A DNA stretch of 44,420 bases, from the IMG/VR virus record IMGVR_UViG_3300033143_001396, positions 1-44,420 of that record; one strand, written 5' to 3'. Source of the stretch: a virus. Positions 31,946-39,947 of the stretch are shown here, piece by piece (position 1 is the stretch's first letter; every line of letters starts with the position of its first letter). A model generated the notes under the pieces. It searched no databases and had not been told where the DNA came from. It saw nothing but the letters and a program-made list of their open reading frames with translations. The position numbers and the translations under genes were made by a program.

Positions 31946-32158
31946 TTATTTTACTGATTCTGTCCAATACTTACCGCATATTCCACATTTATAAGAACGT
32001 TCATAATGTGCGAATTGGTCCCAGTCACTATTTGACTGATACTCATCTACCGTTAGTGCTTCGTCTGGATGAGAACATCTTTCCTTCAGCGCCTTTCGGC
32101 GTTTTGCAACTTCTGCTTCTAATTTATCAATCTCTTCCTTCTCGACCAATAGACTCAT
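31946..32158 (-). CDS. zinc-ribbon-like helical protein (70 aa)
   Basis: Start MSLLVEKEEIDKLEAEVAKR gives a coiled coil, then CSH and CGICGKYW, a likely zinc site. Starts 2 bases after the upstream stop. Confidence 0.65.
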   Translation of the reverse strand: MSLLVEKEEIDKLEAEVAKRRKALKERCSHPDEALTVDEYQSNSDWDQFAHYERSYKCGICGKYWTESVK

Positions 32159-32159
32159 T

Positions 32160-32510
32160 TTACGAACCAAGATAAGCTGTTTTAAGACCAGAGAATCCAC
32201 GTTGCCATTCCCAATTATCCATTACATAACATTTAAAGTCTTGTTCTGATAACGTGGTTGTGTCATCAACAGACAATTCAAGCATACGAATAGTGTAATC
32301 ATAATCAGACACGTTTGATGTCGGTTGTGATGTCTGTAGACTCCATCGCGAATAATTTCCATCTTTAACTTCTTGAAGAGCTTGTTCGGCTTCTTCGACA
32401 ATCTTGACTTTGAACACTTTCATCATATCCTGATAATCAACAATATGTTGTTCACGATTACCGACAAGAATTTTAATCAATTCTTTTGTTTCGATAGTTA
32501 CTTCTTTCAT
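32160..32510 (-). CDS. hypothetical protein (116 aa)
   Basis: Helical N-terminal half, then WQRGFSGLKTAYLGS at the C-terminus. No family recognised. Confidence 0.7.
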   Translation of the reverse strand: MKEVTIETKELIKILVGNREQHIVDYQDMMKVFKVKIVEEAEQALQEVKDGNYSRWSLQTSQPTSNVSDYDYTIRMLELSVDDTTTLSEQDFKCYVMDNWEWQRGFSGLKTAYLGS

Positions 32511-32519
32511 TTGTATCTC

Positions 32520-32699
32520 CTAGTGAAAATCTTCTTGGGTTACCACAGCATCTCTGCCGATAAGTTCAATTAGTTCTTTTAGTTCATCGAGGTCATCTTG
32601 GTCCATATAAGATGACAGCATATAACGTTTATCCTTGGTTTCGCCTCTGACAACGATTTCATATCCATCGTGGGATATTCCTATAACAACATCAATCAT
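32520..32699 (-). CDS. hypothetical protein (59 aa)
   Basis: The ATG (MIDVVIGISHDGYEIV) overlaps the upstream stop and is preferred over a TTG two codons earlier. Acidic. Confidence 0.65.
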   Translation of the reverse strand: MIDVVIGISHDGYEIVVRGETKDKRYMLSSYMDQDDLDELKELIELIGRDAVVTQEDFH

Positions 32700-33075
32700 T
32701 TTCAAATGCCTTGAACAAAGCTTCGGCCGAGTCCATACCAGACTGTCGCATCATTAATAGATGTTCAACATCCCATCCCATGGCGGTCGTCATACGTTTC
32801 CAGAATTCGAGTTCAGACTCAATACGTGCGATATAGGTCAACACAGCGGTAGTGCCTTGTTTACCTGTATGTTCTTCAACACCTTCCATGAGTGCCTTAA
32901 TGGTACGGCGTTGTTCTTCCATTACCTCTTGTTGCCACTCAAGTTGTAGAACATGGTCTTTGTTCTTGCGTTGAAGTACATCAATCTCTACAACCTGATC
33001 AAAACTATCATCACCGAGGGCGGAGATAATATTCTCCAGAGATTCGATCTGAATCTTTAAATCTTTCTTTTTCAT
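32692..33075 (-). CDS. coiled-coil protein (127 aa)
   Basis: Long helical segments (LKIQIESLENIIS; VLQLEWQQEVMEEQRRTIKA). No catalytic motif. Confidence 0.7.
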   Translation of the reverse strand: MKKKDLKIQIESLENIISALGDDSFDQVVEIDVLQRKNKDHVLQLEWQQEVMEEQRRTIKALMEGVEEHTGKQGTTAVLTYIARIESELEFWKRMTTAMGWDVEHLLMMRQSGMDSAEALFKAFEND

Positions 33076-33077
33076 AG

Positions 33078-33299
33078 TTATCGCCTGTAGTATTGAATTC
33101 GAATATCAGGATATTCGTCATAGTTTTTAATACATTCTATTGCTGCTTGGGTGACATCTGCATGAGAATCTCTGGTGAAAAACATATCCGTTCCTCCATG
33201 CAATCCCCACGGCATTGCTACCAATCCCATTATATATTGTCTCCGCCACACCAACGAACTGCCATCAGCGGTGTTTACTCTAATCAACCATTGACTCAT
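33078..33299 (-). CDS. hypothetical protein (73 aa)
   Basis: Aromatic-rich small protein with GLVAMPWGLHGGTDMFFTRD. No family recognised. Confidence 0.65.
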   Translation of the reverse strand: MSQWLIRVNTADGSSLVWRRQYIMGLVAMPWGLHGGTDMFFTRDSHADVTQAAIECIKNYDEYPDIRIQYYRR

Positions 33300-33304
33300 A
33301 CCAT

Positions 33305-34036
33305 TTACTTCACTAGGTTAACAAGAAGAATCTTTAATGCGAAATCTGGAACACGACTAACAAAAACCTCATCGGTCAACATACTGTTGATAACAAGATT
33401 GTTAATCATTTGGTGTCTCATAGGGAAATGGCGATAACCATATCGCTCATCAGACCTATTTACTTTATCGATAAGACCAAACAGATTTGGGTCAAGAAGG
33501 ATATCTTCTTCATAGAATGGGTCACTAGTACACAACTCACGAGCAATCGACTTGTTGAAATTGTCCTTCGGTGAACAGATAGATACAGTATATGCCAGTC
33601 GTTGTCTATTTGGACCGGACACAGTATCATATATCTTGGCCATGACAGACACAACACCGTAGTCTTGGTTCTCGGCAATACGGAAGTATGTCATCTTGTA
33701 ATCGTCAGGTTCTTTTTGTTCCTTCTTTAGATGCGCTGGAATATAATATTCATCTTCCCATATCTTGCGAATCTCTTCCGCGGTCTCTGGACTAATCTCA
33801 AGTTTGTGCTGGAACTTTTCAAGTGATTTGTCATTTACAGGACCAGAAATACCTCTGCCACAGACACGACAAATAATACTTGCAGTTCTTATTAGAGAGG
33901 TAGTGTGTCTTGGTTCGCTATCTTTTCCGCACTGGCAGTATTTCATTTTGTTTCTCATAATGTAATTAGAATTCTGTAGAATGTAACCTATCGGGTCAAA
34001 GGAGTTAACATCAACTCCTACCAAACGGAAACTCAC
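33305..34036 (-). CDS. zinc-binding protein, N-terminus interrupted by an in-frame TGA
   Basis: The 243-aa frame from a GTG holds CQC and CRVCGRG, a likely zinc site, then a mixed domain. The same frame continues upstream without break to ATG 34144 (MLVNRQLVEFSNLND) except for one TGA at 34097-34099, followed by SRSITCNKRTTQSIVGTKIA. ATG 34144 sits 4 bases after the previous stop with AGGA upstream, as expected of the original start. So the gene is truncated, restarts internally, or reads through TGA. No function known. Confidence 0.65.
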   Translation of the reverse strand: MSFRLVGVDVNSFDPIGYILQNSNYIMRNKMKYCQCGKDSEPRHTTSLIRTASIICRVCGRGISGPVNDKSLEKFQHKLEISPETAEEIRKIWEDEYYIPAHLKKEQKEPDDYKMTYFRIAENQDYGVVSVMAKIYDTVSGPNRQRLAYTVSICSPKDNFNKSIARELCTSDPFYEEDILLDPNLFGLIDKVNRSDERYGYRHFPMRHQMINNLVINSMLTDEVFVSRVPDFALKILLVNLVK

Positions 34037-34148
34037 GGCAATCTTTGTGCCGACAATACTTTGTGTCGTCCTTTTGTTACAGGTAATCGACCTGCTTCAA
34101 TCATTGAGGTTAGAGAACTCAACTAGTTGGCGATTAACCAACATGTAC

Positions 34149-34445
34149 TTACAATCCTATCATAGAAACTATCTTTCTGGCAAGTCTTCTGATAGGTTTA
34201 TTCATCTTTTTCTCATAATAGAAGTCTTCAACAAACTTTTCCGAGAAGTATCTTTCATTAGGTAACCAATCATTTCTTGACGCACCACAGGCATGTTGAA
34301 CAGCTGTTGAGCAGTAGTATGAATGATAACCACATCTATCAAAAGTGCTTTCGTCCCTTTGACCGGACTTACGAGAACATCCTGAACAGTCGTCTGGTCG
34401 TTTATCTGGGTCAAACTTCTCTTTGTAATAACCATCAATCACCAT
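34149..34445 (-). CDS. Cys-rich protein (98 aa)
   Basis: Cysteines in DDCSGCS, DRCGYHSYYC and ACG suggest metal binding. Basic C-terminus (MNKPIRRLARKIV). No family recognised. Confidence 0.7.
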   Translation of the reverse strand: MVIDGYYKEKFDPDKRPDDCSGCSRKSGQRDESTFDRCGYHSYYCSTAVQHACGASRNDWLPNERYFSEKFVEDFYYEKKMNKPIRRLARKIVSMIGL

Positions 34446-34446
34446 G

Positions 34447-34989
34447 TTATTTCTCCAGTGACTTCACAATATTATCAGAGGTATTCTTCACGTTATCGGA
34501 CACTGCTTCCTTTGTGGCATCAGTGACTTCTTTCACAGACTCTTTGGTAGCGTCAACCACTTCTTTGGTAACATTGTTAACAGCATCTGAGATTCCATCA
34601 GCGTTCTCAAGGAATTTGTTCATTGCTTTTAGTACATTCTCTGGGATTCGTTTGGCATCTGGACTTCCAGCAACCCATTCAGCAGTATTCCACGCCACAG
34701 CACCACCGATAATGTACTTGATATTCTCGGTTGTTGGATAGAACGAATTCAGAACAAACGCAAAGAGAATAAATTTGAATCCTGTCCAAAACTTTATTTT
34801 CTTCATAGTCTCGGCGAAATATTCGTTGGTGCTGGAATATTTCTCTTTGACTTCTTTGGCATCGGCATTAACCGACGCAAAGAACAGTATCATAAAATAG
34901 AAAAATCCCACGGCAAACGCAAAAAATCCCGCGACATCCACAAGGTTACCAAATACAACATACAGATAAATCATTACTGCTTCAAACAT
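34447..34989 (-). CDS. membrane protein with amphipathic tail (180 aa)
   Basis: Two hydrophobic segments near residues 7-38 and 66-86, then a tail of repeated amphipathic units (VTKEVVDATKESVKEVTDAT). It begins after the AGAGAG-type leader. Likely inner-membrane; role unknown. Confidence 0.7.
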   Translation of the reverse strand: MFEAVMIYLYVVFGNLVDVAGFFAFAVGFFYFMILFFASVNADAKEVKEKYSSTNEYFAETMKKIKFWTGFKFILFAFVLNSFYPTTENIKYIIGGAVAWNTAEWVAGSPDAKRIPENVLKAMNKFLENADGISDAVNNVTKEVVDATKESVKEVTDATKEAVSDNVKNTSDNIVKSLEK

Positions 34990-35012
34990 AATATAGTTCT
35001 CTCTATTTCAAA

Positions 35013-35240
35013 TTAAACATTAAAATCATAGATGCCTTTCTGTCGCATCAAGTCTCCAATTACAACATTTAGGTCTTCGCCCTGTAATTTTACTCTCTTG
35101 AAAATCTCATCAAGAACGTCATCAGGTTCAAAAGGAACCTCTTCACCTAATTCGCCCTGTATGTACTCGCGGATAAATTCATTATCTATCCTTTCCAAGG
35201 CCTCAATATCATCAATGTCAACTTCTACTTCAATCCACAT
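35013..35240 (-). CDS. hypothetical acidic protein (75 aa)
   Basis: Very acidic (VEVDIDDIEALERIDNEF). No family recognised. Confidence 0.65.
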   Translation of the reverse strand: MWIEVEVDIDDIEALERIDNEFIREYIQGELGEEVPFEPDDVLDEIFKRVKLQGEDLNVVIGDLMRQKGIYDFNV

Positions 35241-35246
35241 ATCAGA

Positions 35247-35468
35247 CTACCGGTAGAGTGTGACGATTTCGCCGAACACTTTGTCAAACTCTTCGACAAG
35301 GTTATCGTAATCGCCGGAGGTCATACGTTTCTCAAGTTTGGTCCAGTCGATGCCTGTTTGGTCACACAAACGTTTAGCGGTACCTAATAGAACAAATGCG
35401 TTGCCATCAGGACCAGTTAGGTCAATCTCAATAGTATCTTTAACCAATTCTTCTGCACTACGTATCAT
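35247..35468 (-). CDS. hypothetical acidic protein (73 aa)
   Basis: Acidic, with DLTGPDGNAFVLLGTAKRL, a stretch seen in small phage proteins of unknown role. Confidence 0.7.
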   Translation of the reverse strand: MIRSAEELVKDTIEIDLTGPDGNAFVLLGTAKRLCDQTGIDWTKLEKRMTSGDYDNLVEEFDKVFGEIVTLYR

Positions 35469-35483
35469 AATATAGTTTTCCTT

Positions 35484-35696
35484 TTAGAAAGTATCAAAAC
35501 TTAGTGTGTCAATTAACTGCCGGCCTTTTTTATCCACAACTTTAAATGAGATATAGGCTGGAGTAATATCATTATAAGGAACATCAGAAACGGTTACTAT
35601 TCTGCGTTTCCAACCAATTTGTTTATTGGTGACTTCACAGAATAATGGGTCCAGTATTCCTATACCATTTGCTGTCTCAATCGTTATATCTTTCAT
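35484..35696 (-). CDS. hypothetical protein (70 aa)
   Basis: Start MKDITIETANGIG lies just after the upstream stop. Beta-rich, no motif. Confidence 0.65.
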   Translation of the reverse strand: MKDITIETANGIGILDPLFCEVTNKQIGWKRRIVTVSDVPYNDITPAYISFKVVDKKGRQLIDTLSFDTF

Positions 35697-35697
35697 A

Positions 35698-35970
35698 TTA
35701 AAACTCAACGCCGAGGTCTTTAAGGTCATTCACAGTCGCCTTGTGTTCATCTTCAAGAACTTTTTGTGTTGCTGCGGCAATCTTTGTTGCAACATAACAA
35801 CCTTCCATATTAATTTTTAAACCAGAACCATCTGAACATTCGGAAAGGTGTACACTATAACCACTAATCTCGGTGTTACTTACAACCACTTCTGCTTGTG
35901 AAATAGCCTGAGCGAGCCGGCCGAGTTTCACTGTTAGTTCAGTTACTTCTGGAAAATCTTGAAATTTCAT
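35698..35970 (-). CDS. hypothetical protein (90 aa)
   Basis: First gene after the 36.0 kb tRNA, with the AGAGAG...TATATT initiation module. Helical ends; no family recognised. Confidence 0.7.
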   Translation of the reverse strand: MKFQDFPEVTELTVKLGRLAQAISQAEVVVSNTEISGYSVHLSECSDGSGLKINMEGCYVATKIAAATQKVLEDEHKATVNDLKDLGVEF

Positions 35971-36000
35971 AATATATTTTTCTCTCTCTCTTTTTCAATT

Positions 36001-36088
36001 TGGAGCCCCATGTAGGAATCGAACCTAGAACCTCCACCCAACTTATTAATGGCAAGGCGTTAGAAGCACCTTGTCGGGAACATGGGAC
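36001..36088 (-). tRNA. tRNA-Arg(UCU), atypical
   Basis: Acceptor GTCCCAT pairs with ATGGGGC, T73 and CCA are encoded; anticodon arm AGGTG-CTTCTAA-CGCCT. The D-arm is reduced to about 10 bases, and about 26 bases lie between anticodon and T-arm. The acceptor is identical to tRNA-Arg(ACG) at 42821. Confidence 0.65.
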
Positions 36089-36103
36089 ATTGTTTGTTAC
36101 TTA

Positions 36104-36304
36104 TTAACACATACCTAAAATATGAACATCAGTTACCCGTTCACCTTTTTCAACATAGATAATGTTTTGAATTTCTTTTTCGACTTCTGAATTAGACATA
36201 TTGAATGTCTCGATATACATTGTGCCTTCGAATACTTGACCTTGACGGTTACAAGAAAAACGAATCTTGCCCTCTGTACCGAACCACTTTGTTAGTATAC
36301 CCAT
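36104..36304 (-). CDS. hypothetical protein (66 aa)
   Basis: Small basic-to-neutral protein overlapping its upstream neighbour by one base. No motif. Confidence 0.65.
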   Translation of the reverse strand: MGILTKWFGTEGKIRFSCNRQGQVFEGTMYIETFNMSNSEVEKEIQNIIYVEKGERVTDVHILGMC

Positions 36305-36492
36305 TATAGATTACCGATTTGAAGTTTCAGGATATCATTATAGATTTCAACGTTCTCGAAGCTTAGACGCCGTAATTCTTTAGCGTAAGCAACTGCTTCT
36401 GAGAATGTCAGGCCTCCTTTATCTGGTCGTAAGAGAATACAATGATCTGCTGATACTCGCCATGCATATGCTTTAAGACTTCGTTCACCCAT
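36304..36492 (-). CDS. hypothetical protein (62 aa)
   Basis: Start MGERSLKAYAWRVSAD follows an AGAGAG leader; a TTG start upstream would fall almost on the promoter -10 box. No family recognised. Confidence 0.7.
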   Translation of the reverse strand: MGERSLKAYAWRVSADHCILLRPDKGGLTFSEAVAYAKELRRLSFENVEIYNDILKLQIGNL

Positions 36493-36531
36493 CAAAATGT
36501 TTTTCTCTCTTAACTCAATCAATATAACCTA

Positions 36532-36559
36532 TTATACAGGTATGACCAATGGAGTCAAC
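36532..36559 (-). promoter_or_regulatory. sigma70-type early promoter
   Basis: TTGACT, 16 bases, TATAAT followed by AGG on the minus strand. Spacer sequence and flanks match the promoter at 41825-41852. Confidence 0.75.
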
Positions 36560-36560
36560 C

Positions 36561-36597
36561 ACTTATGCACTAAAGTTTTCTATATGGCCATAAGCAG
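36561..36597. repeat. copy A of a duplicated upstream promoter element
   Basis: ACTTATGCACTAAAGTTTTC then TATATGGCCATAAGC on the plus strand; nearly the same segment lies behind the promoter at 41825. Confidence 0.6.
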
Positions 36598-36600
36598 GAC

Positions 36601-36798
36601 TTATGTCCAATCAACAGAGAACACCAACTTGACTTCCGAACCTTCTGGAAATGGTCCAGAAACAGTAATAGGACGCGCCATGATTGGTAACAACTCACTG
36701 ATACCATCACGACCATCTTCATATACAAGTTCAACATCATCGCCGTGTCCTAAGTCTTCCATGACGCCAATTATCATTTTTAAGTCTTTGATATTCAT
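36601..36798 (-). CDS. hypothetical acidic protein (65 aa)
   Basis: Start MNIKDLKMIIGVMEDLG follows the upstream stop with GGGA before it. Contains GDDVELVYEDGRDG. No family recognised. Confidence 0.65.
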   Translation of the reverse strand: MNIKDLKMIIGVMEDLGHGDDVELVYEDGRDGISELLPIMARPITVSGPFPEGSEVKLVFSVDWT

Positions 36799-36799
36799 A

Positions 36800-37018
36800 T
36801 TAAAATCCCATATCTTCAATAGTGGTTAGGTGCGCCTGGAGGTGCGCCAGAGGGTATTTTATGTCACATTGACCAAAAGCACGATTCTTAATGTACCAGA
36901 ACTCGCCGGAGTGACTGTCCGTGACGATTAGGAAGTTCAGTTGGCGGAACAATTCACAGGAGATGTCACCACCTGAGTATGTCCGCGCATCGTTTATAAT
37001 CAGTATATTTGTAATCAT
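36800..37018 (-). CDS. hypothetical protein, possibly leaderless mRNA (72 aa)
   Basis: Start MITNILIINDARTYSGGD. The best promoter (37026-37054) places the -10 box only 7 bases upstream of this ATG, so the mRNA would have almost no leader. No family recognised. Confidence 0.6.
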   Translation of the reverse strand: MITNILIINDARTYSGGDISCELFRQLNFLIVTDSHSGEFWYIKNRAFGQCDIKYPLAHLQAHLTTIEDMGF

Positions 37019-37025
37019 AGGTAGG

Positions 37026-37054
37026 ATGGTACGATATACCACAGGAGATGTCAA
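37026..37054 (-). promoter_or_regulatory. sigma70-type promoter
   Basis: TTGACA, 17 bases, TACCAT on the minus strand; the -10 box is weak. Confidence 0.5.
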
Positions 37055-37089
37055 GAGATTTCAGATAAACCAGCCATTTTATCTGACAA

Positions 37090-37130
37090 GAAAACCTCCG
37101 AAACACAAGCAGGACTTGCATTACGGAGGT
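37090..37130 (-). terminator. intrinsic terminator
   Basis: On the minus strand ACCTCCG pairs with CGGAGGT around a 23-base loop that itself can form CAAG/CTTG, followed by TTTTC. Lies after the DUF458-like gene. Confidence 0.7.
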
Positions 37131-37142
37131 ATAGGGTTCTAA

Positions 37143-37622
37143 CTATACGTTAGGAAGTTGACCTCTTGCGCCTCTGTCTGCTGCGTAAGAAGCAGCAAAT
37201 GCGTCAGGCTTAGCTTTCGCTTCGATTTGAGTCATACCCATAATGTAACCAACCGCTTCACGTAAAACAAGAGATGAATTATGTTCAACTTGTTGGTTAA
37301 CATCGATGTGAATTTCCACATCGGTACCTTCAAGCAGTTCTCCGAACAGTAAGTATGCTTCTACAACTTTGTATGTTTCATTCATTAGACGCATACGTGG
37401 CTTATCTGCCTTAGGGTCGTAGTCTCTTTCTGTTTCTGAGTAACCGAATACTTTACAGCCGTTCTTTCCGGCAAGGTGTATTACGATAACAACGGTGTAT
37501 CTCGCATACCATTCTTTATTCTTCTTGAATTTCACTGAGTCACATCCAAGGTAAACATTGGATTCGTCAGGCATTTCAATTAAGAAGTTTTCGATTGTTT
37601 CAATTTCATCTTTAGTAAACAT
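37143..37622 (-). CDS. RNase H-fold DUF458-like protein (159 aa)
   Basis: Start MFTKDEIETIENFL is chosen for AAGGTG upstream. VYLGCDSVKF (strand with Asp), VVIVIHLAGKNGCKVFGYS, IHIDVN and the terminal KPDAFAASYAADRG match the DUF458/YkuK RNase H-like family of unknown function. Confidence 0.75.
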   Translation of the reverse strand: MFTKDEIETIENFLIEMPDESNVYLGCDSVKFKKNKEWYARYTVVIVIHLAGKNGCKVFGYSETERDYDPKADKPRMRLMNETYKVVEAYLLFGELLEGTDVEIHIDVNQQVEHNSSLVLREAVGYIMGMTQIEAKAKPDAFAASYAADRGARGQLPNV

Positions 37623-37742
37623 AATATCACCTTCCTTATAGGTATTGTACGTCATAAAGTGTCGGAAAAGTACTATTAACCGTCATAAAGAGTCTTAATA
37701 GTTCTTTTTAGTACTGTTATAAATTTAGAATTGTTATAAATT

Positions 37743-37817
37743 TGGTACGCCGAGAAAGAGTTGAACTTTCGACTCGCATGTTATGAGCATGGTGCTTTGC
37801 CATTAAGCTACCGGCGT
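37743..37817 (-). tRNA. tRNA-Met(CAU)
   Basis: Acceptor ACGCCGG/TCGGCGT, D-arm GCTTAATGGCAAAGC, anticodon loop CTCATAA, T-loop TTCAACT, CCA encoded. Could be elongator Met or a modified Ile tRNA. Confidence 0.88.
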
Positions 37818-37983
37818 GTTGTAAAAATGTTCCAAGATAGGTCGTTACCCTACTATTCGTCCAGTTAACCTCGTACTGCATCGCGCAGACTCAAACGGTC
37901 AGTGGGTCTCTTTCACTGGGATGTCCACCACTATATCTGATTGGTTTTACTAATTCCCAATCTTCATCTTAGAACTAAATCGG
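37818..37983 (-). other. non-coding stretch with several hairpins
   Basis: No plausible gene. ATTGG/CCAAT, CAGTG/CACTG and CTGC/GCAG hairpins and a T-loop-like TTTGAGT suggest a decayed tRNA or processing structures. Confidence 0.4.
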
Positions 37984-38076
37984 TGGGACCGAGAGGACTC
38001 GAACCTCTATCAAGGAGCTACCTTGTATCGCCAGATATACCACGGAATCGAACCGTTAACTCTTCCCGAGAGTCCC
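37984..38076 (-). tRNA. long-variable-arm tRNA, anticodon unclear
   Basis: Acceptor GGGACTC pairs 6 of 7 with CGGTCCC; T-arm AGAGG-TTCGAGT-CCTCT; variable hairpin CAAGG-TAGCT-CCTTG. The D region is enlarged and the anticodon stem GTAT/ATAC encloses 8 bases (ATCTGGCG). CCA is not fully encoded. Confidence 0.5.
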
Positions 38077-38077
38077 A

Positions 38078-38353
38078 TTATTCATTTTCAATGTCTCTTC
38101 TGAAACGTGCCATCAACATTATATACTCTGCAAAATTATCACAGTTATTTGTTAGTTTTGACATCTCGTTTATCTTGTGTCTTTTCTCTTCCGAGAAATA
38201 CTCAAAATGGACCAGCACCGCAGTAATTGATTGCGACATATATTGTTTTCTATCGAAACAAGAATCATAATCTGTTCCATATGGTTCAAGAGCACCGTAC
38301 GGGTTACAACCAGACAAAAGAACGACAATACAAACTAATATTAAATTTTTCAT
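38078..38353 (-). CDS. small lipoprotein (91 aa)
   Basis: Signal ILVCIVVLLSGC with lipobox Cys16, then a soluble helical part with two cysteines. Located inside the tRNA array, directly before a tRNA and after a terminator. Role unknown. Confidence 0.75.
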   Translation of the reverse strand: MKNLILVCIVVLLSGCNPYGALEPYGTDYDSCFDRKQYMSQSITAVLVHFEYFSEEKRHKINEMSKLTNNCDNFAEYIMLMARFRRDIENE

Positions 38354-38374
38354 AATTCCATTTATTACATATAC

Positions 38375-38414
38375 AAAAAAATCTTTCCATTATGTTTTCA
38401 CAATGGAAAGATTT
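38375..38414 (-). terminator. strong intrinsic terminator
   Basis: On the minus strand a 13-bp hairpin with arms AAATCTTTCCATT and its complement is followed by a run of T. It ends the 38.4-39.35 kb unit. Confidence 0.85.
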
Positions 38415-39353
38415 CTGATAGTGTTGAGATTATACACACAATAATTAGACTTTCGTTTTCGTACCACTCAGATGCGACTCTTCGTGTTAAAAACTTATCC
38501 ACTCTCACCAAGAGAGTATCTAATCATAACCGCCTTTTTTAAAGTGAGGCATTTCACTTGTCATAACAGGATATTCGACTTTCTAACTACCATCTACCGA
38601 TTAGGGCAGTGAAGATTCCGCTAAGAATCAATGTGCGTCTTTCAATCAATATTCGTCAACCTTGCGAGTTTCTGAATAACATACATTCTATTTCTAGTGT
38701 AGTATTAGGCTATTTTCACCTGTTACCGAGGACACCTTTGCGTTTTAATTTAAGTGTAAGGAGATATCGAAATCTCCAACAGTTTGCTTAAGAGGCAAAT
38801 GCTCTACCATTGAGCTATTACGAACCAACTACGATGTGCGTCCTCGATGTTTCATATCCCTTGCGGGTTACAAAATACACAACACCATATAGATTTTTGA
38901 CCGGCGGGTCTACTTCTCATTTTACTTCCCGAGTTCTTTGGAAACCCAGTTATAATGAACTATGCTTTGACCTGCAAAGGTCTGAAACTACAGTTCTACC
39001 GTTTATCATCTAATACTCAATGCTTAGAATATGCAGCGAGGTTTTCTACGCCTCTTCTCTCCTCAGAGTTACCCTAGAGATACTTACTACACGCATTGTC
39101 ATATTATATCTCCACCATTCAGGTGAAGAATCCTCGTAAGGATTGACTCAGCTTTTCTAGTTGAACCCATTGGGCGCGGTTATGTTGGAATCTCCGCTTT
39201 CATCATATCACTATGACTTATACTTTTATGTCTACTAGACTAGACAATTCTTTTGTTCTTCAATCAAACCATTTATGTGCAAAGCACAAGACACTTATGA
39301 TGTCAGAACATTTCGTTTAACTTTGAAAACTTGTTTTCTCAGTTGATAAATCC
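38415..39353 (-). ncRNA. transcribed region without substantial ORF
   Basis: Bounded by promoter 39354-39382 and terminator 38375-38414. It holds one tRNA-Lys-like gene (38753-38824) but otherwise only frames under 25 codons, for example MTMRVVSISRVTLRREEA behind GTGGAG and MTSEMPHFKKGGYD. Two related segments of about 45 bases (38625-38671 and 38829-38873) share CGCAAGG and GACGCACAT. It may be a structured RNA, a tRNA graveyard or a set of micro-ORFs. Confidence 0.45.
38753..38824 (-). tRNA. tRNA-Lys(CUU), degenerate acceptor
   Basis: D-arm GCTC-AATGGTA-GAGC and anticodon arm TTTGC-CTCTTAA-GCAAA are perfect. The T-loop has an odd size, and the acceptor TTCGTAA/TTACACT pairs in only 4 positions with no CCA, so it may be inactive. 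Confidence 0.6.
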
Positions 39354-39382
39354 ATTATATACAAAATCGTCAGACATTGCAA
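39354..39382 (-). promoter_or_regulatory. sigma70-type promoter
   Basis: TTGCAA, 17 bases, TATAAT followed by GG on the minus strand, reading into the ORF-poor 38.4-39.35 kb region. Confidence 0.7.
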
Positions 39383-39412
39383 GACATTTTGAAAATAATT
39401 TAAAACTTTATT

Positions 39413-39490
39413 TGGTACGCCTCCCCGGATTCGAACCGGGAACTCTGGGATCTTAAATCCCATGCCTACTGCCAATTGGGCTAGAGGCGC
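39413..39490 (-). tRNA. tRNA-Leu(UAA), short variable arm
   Basis: Acceptor GCGCCTC/GAGGCGT, anticodon arm TGGGA-TTTAAGA-TCCCA, T-arm CCCGG-TTCGAAT-CCGGG, CCA encoded. Variable loop only 5 bases, unusual for Leu. Confidence 0.82.
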
Positions 39491-39564
39491 ATTGAAATTT
39501 GGCGGCAAGAATCTCACTCGCCTCGCTTTCCCTTTGTTGCAATCTCCAGGTGCGTCTACATGTT

Positions 39565-39641
39565 TGGTAGTACCACCGAGAATCGAACTCGGATTTTACA
39601 CCTTATGAGGGTGTCGCCATTACCTTTTCAGCCATGGTACT
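39565..39641 (-). tRNA. tRNA-Met(CAU)
   Basis: Acceptor AGTACCA/TGGTACT, anticodon arm ACACC-CTCATAA-GGTGT, T-arm CCGAG-TTCGATT-CTCGG, CCA encoded. Confidence 0.88.
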
Positions 39642-39649
39642 ATAGAACT

Positions 39650-39919
39650 TTACTTTGCTTTAGGATAACAAGCAGGTCCACCTTTTTGGGTGCCTGCAAC
39701 TACAAAACACGACCATCTTGGATTGCGCGGTGCGTCGAACTCATAGAAACGAAAGTTACCGCCGTCTGCTTCAAGAGCAAACACTTGTGTAGGAATAGAT
39801 GTTCGCATTGCATTTCGGCCTTTCATCACAAGGTCACCAAGACCTCCGAATACAGTATCGCCAGCATTTGCGGTAGTCATGGTTGCCATCAAGGCAGTTA
39901 CAATCAATAGTCGTTTCAT
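39650..39919 (-). CDS. small secreted protein (89 aa)
   Basis: Start MKRLLIVTALMATMTTANAG has AAAGG upstream and forms a signal peptide ending ANA. The mature part has two cysteines and GGNFRFYEFDAPRNPRWSCF. Lies between two tRNA genes. Function unknown. Confidence 0.75.
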   Translation of the reverse strand: MKRLLIVTALMATMTTANAGDTVFGGLGDLVMKGRNAMRTSIPTQVFALEADGGNFRFYEFDAPRNPRWSCFVVAGTQKGGPACYPKAK

Positions 39920-39947
39920 TTTGTTACCTTTATTCATCATATAAAAT

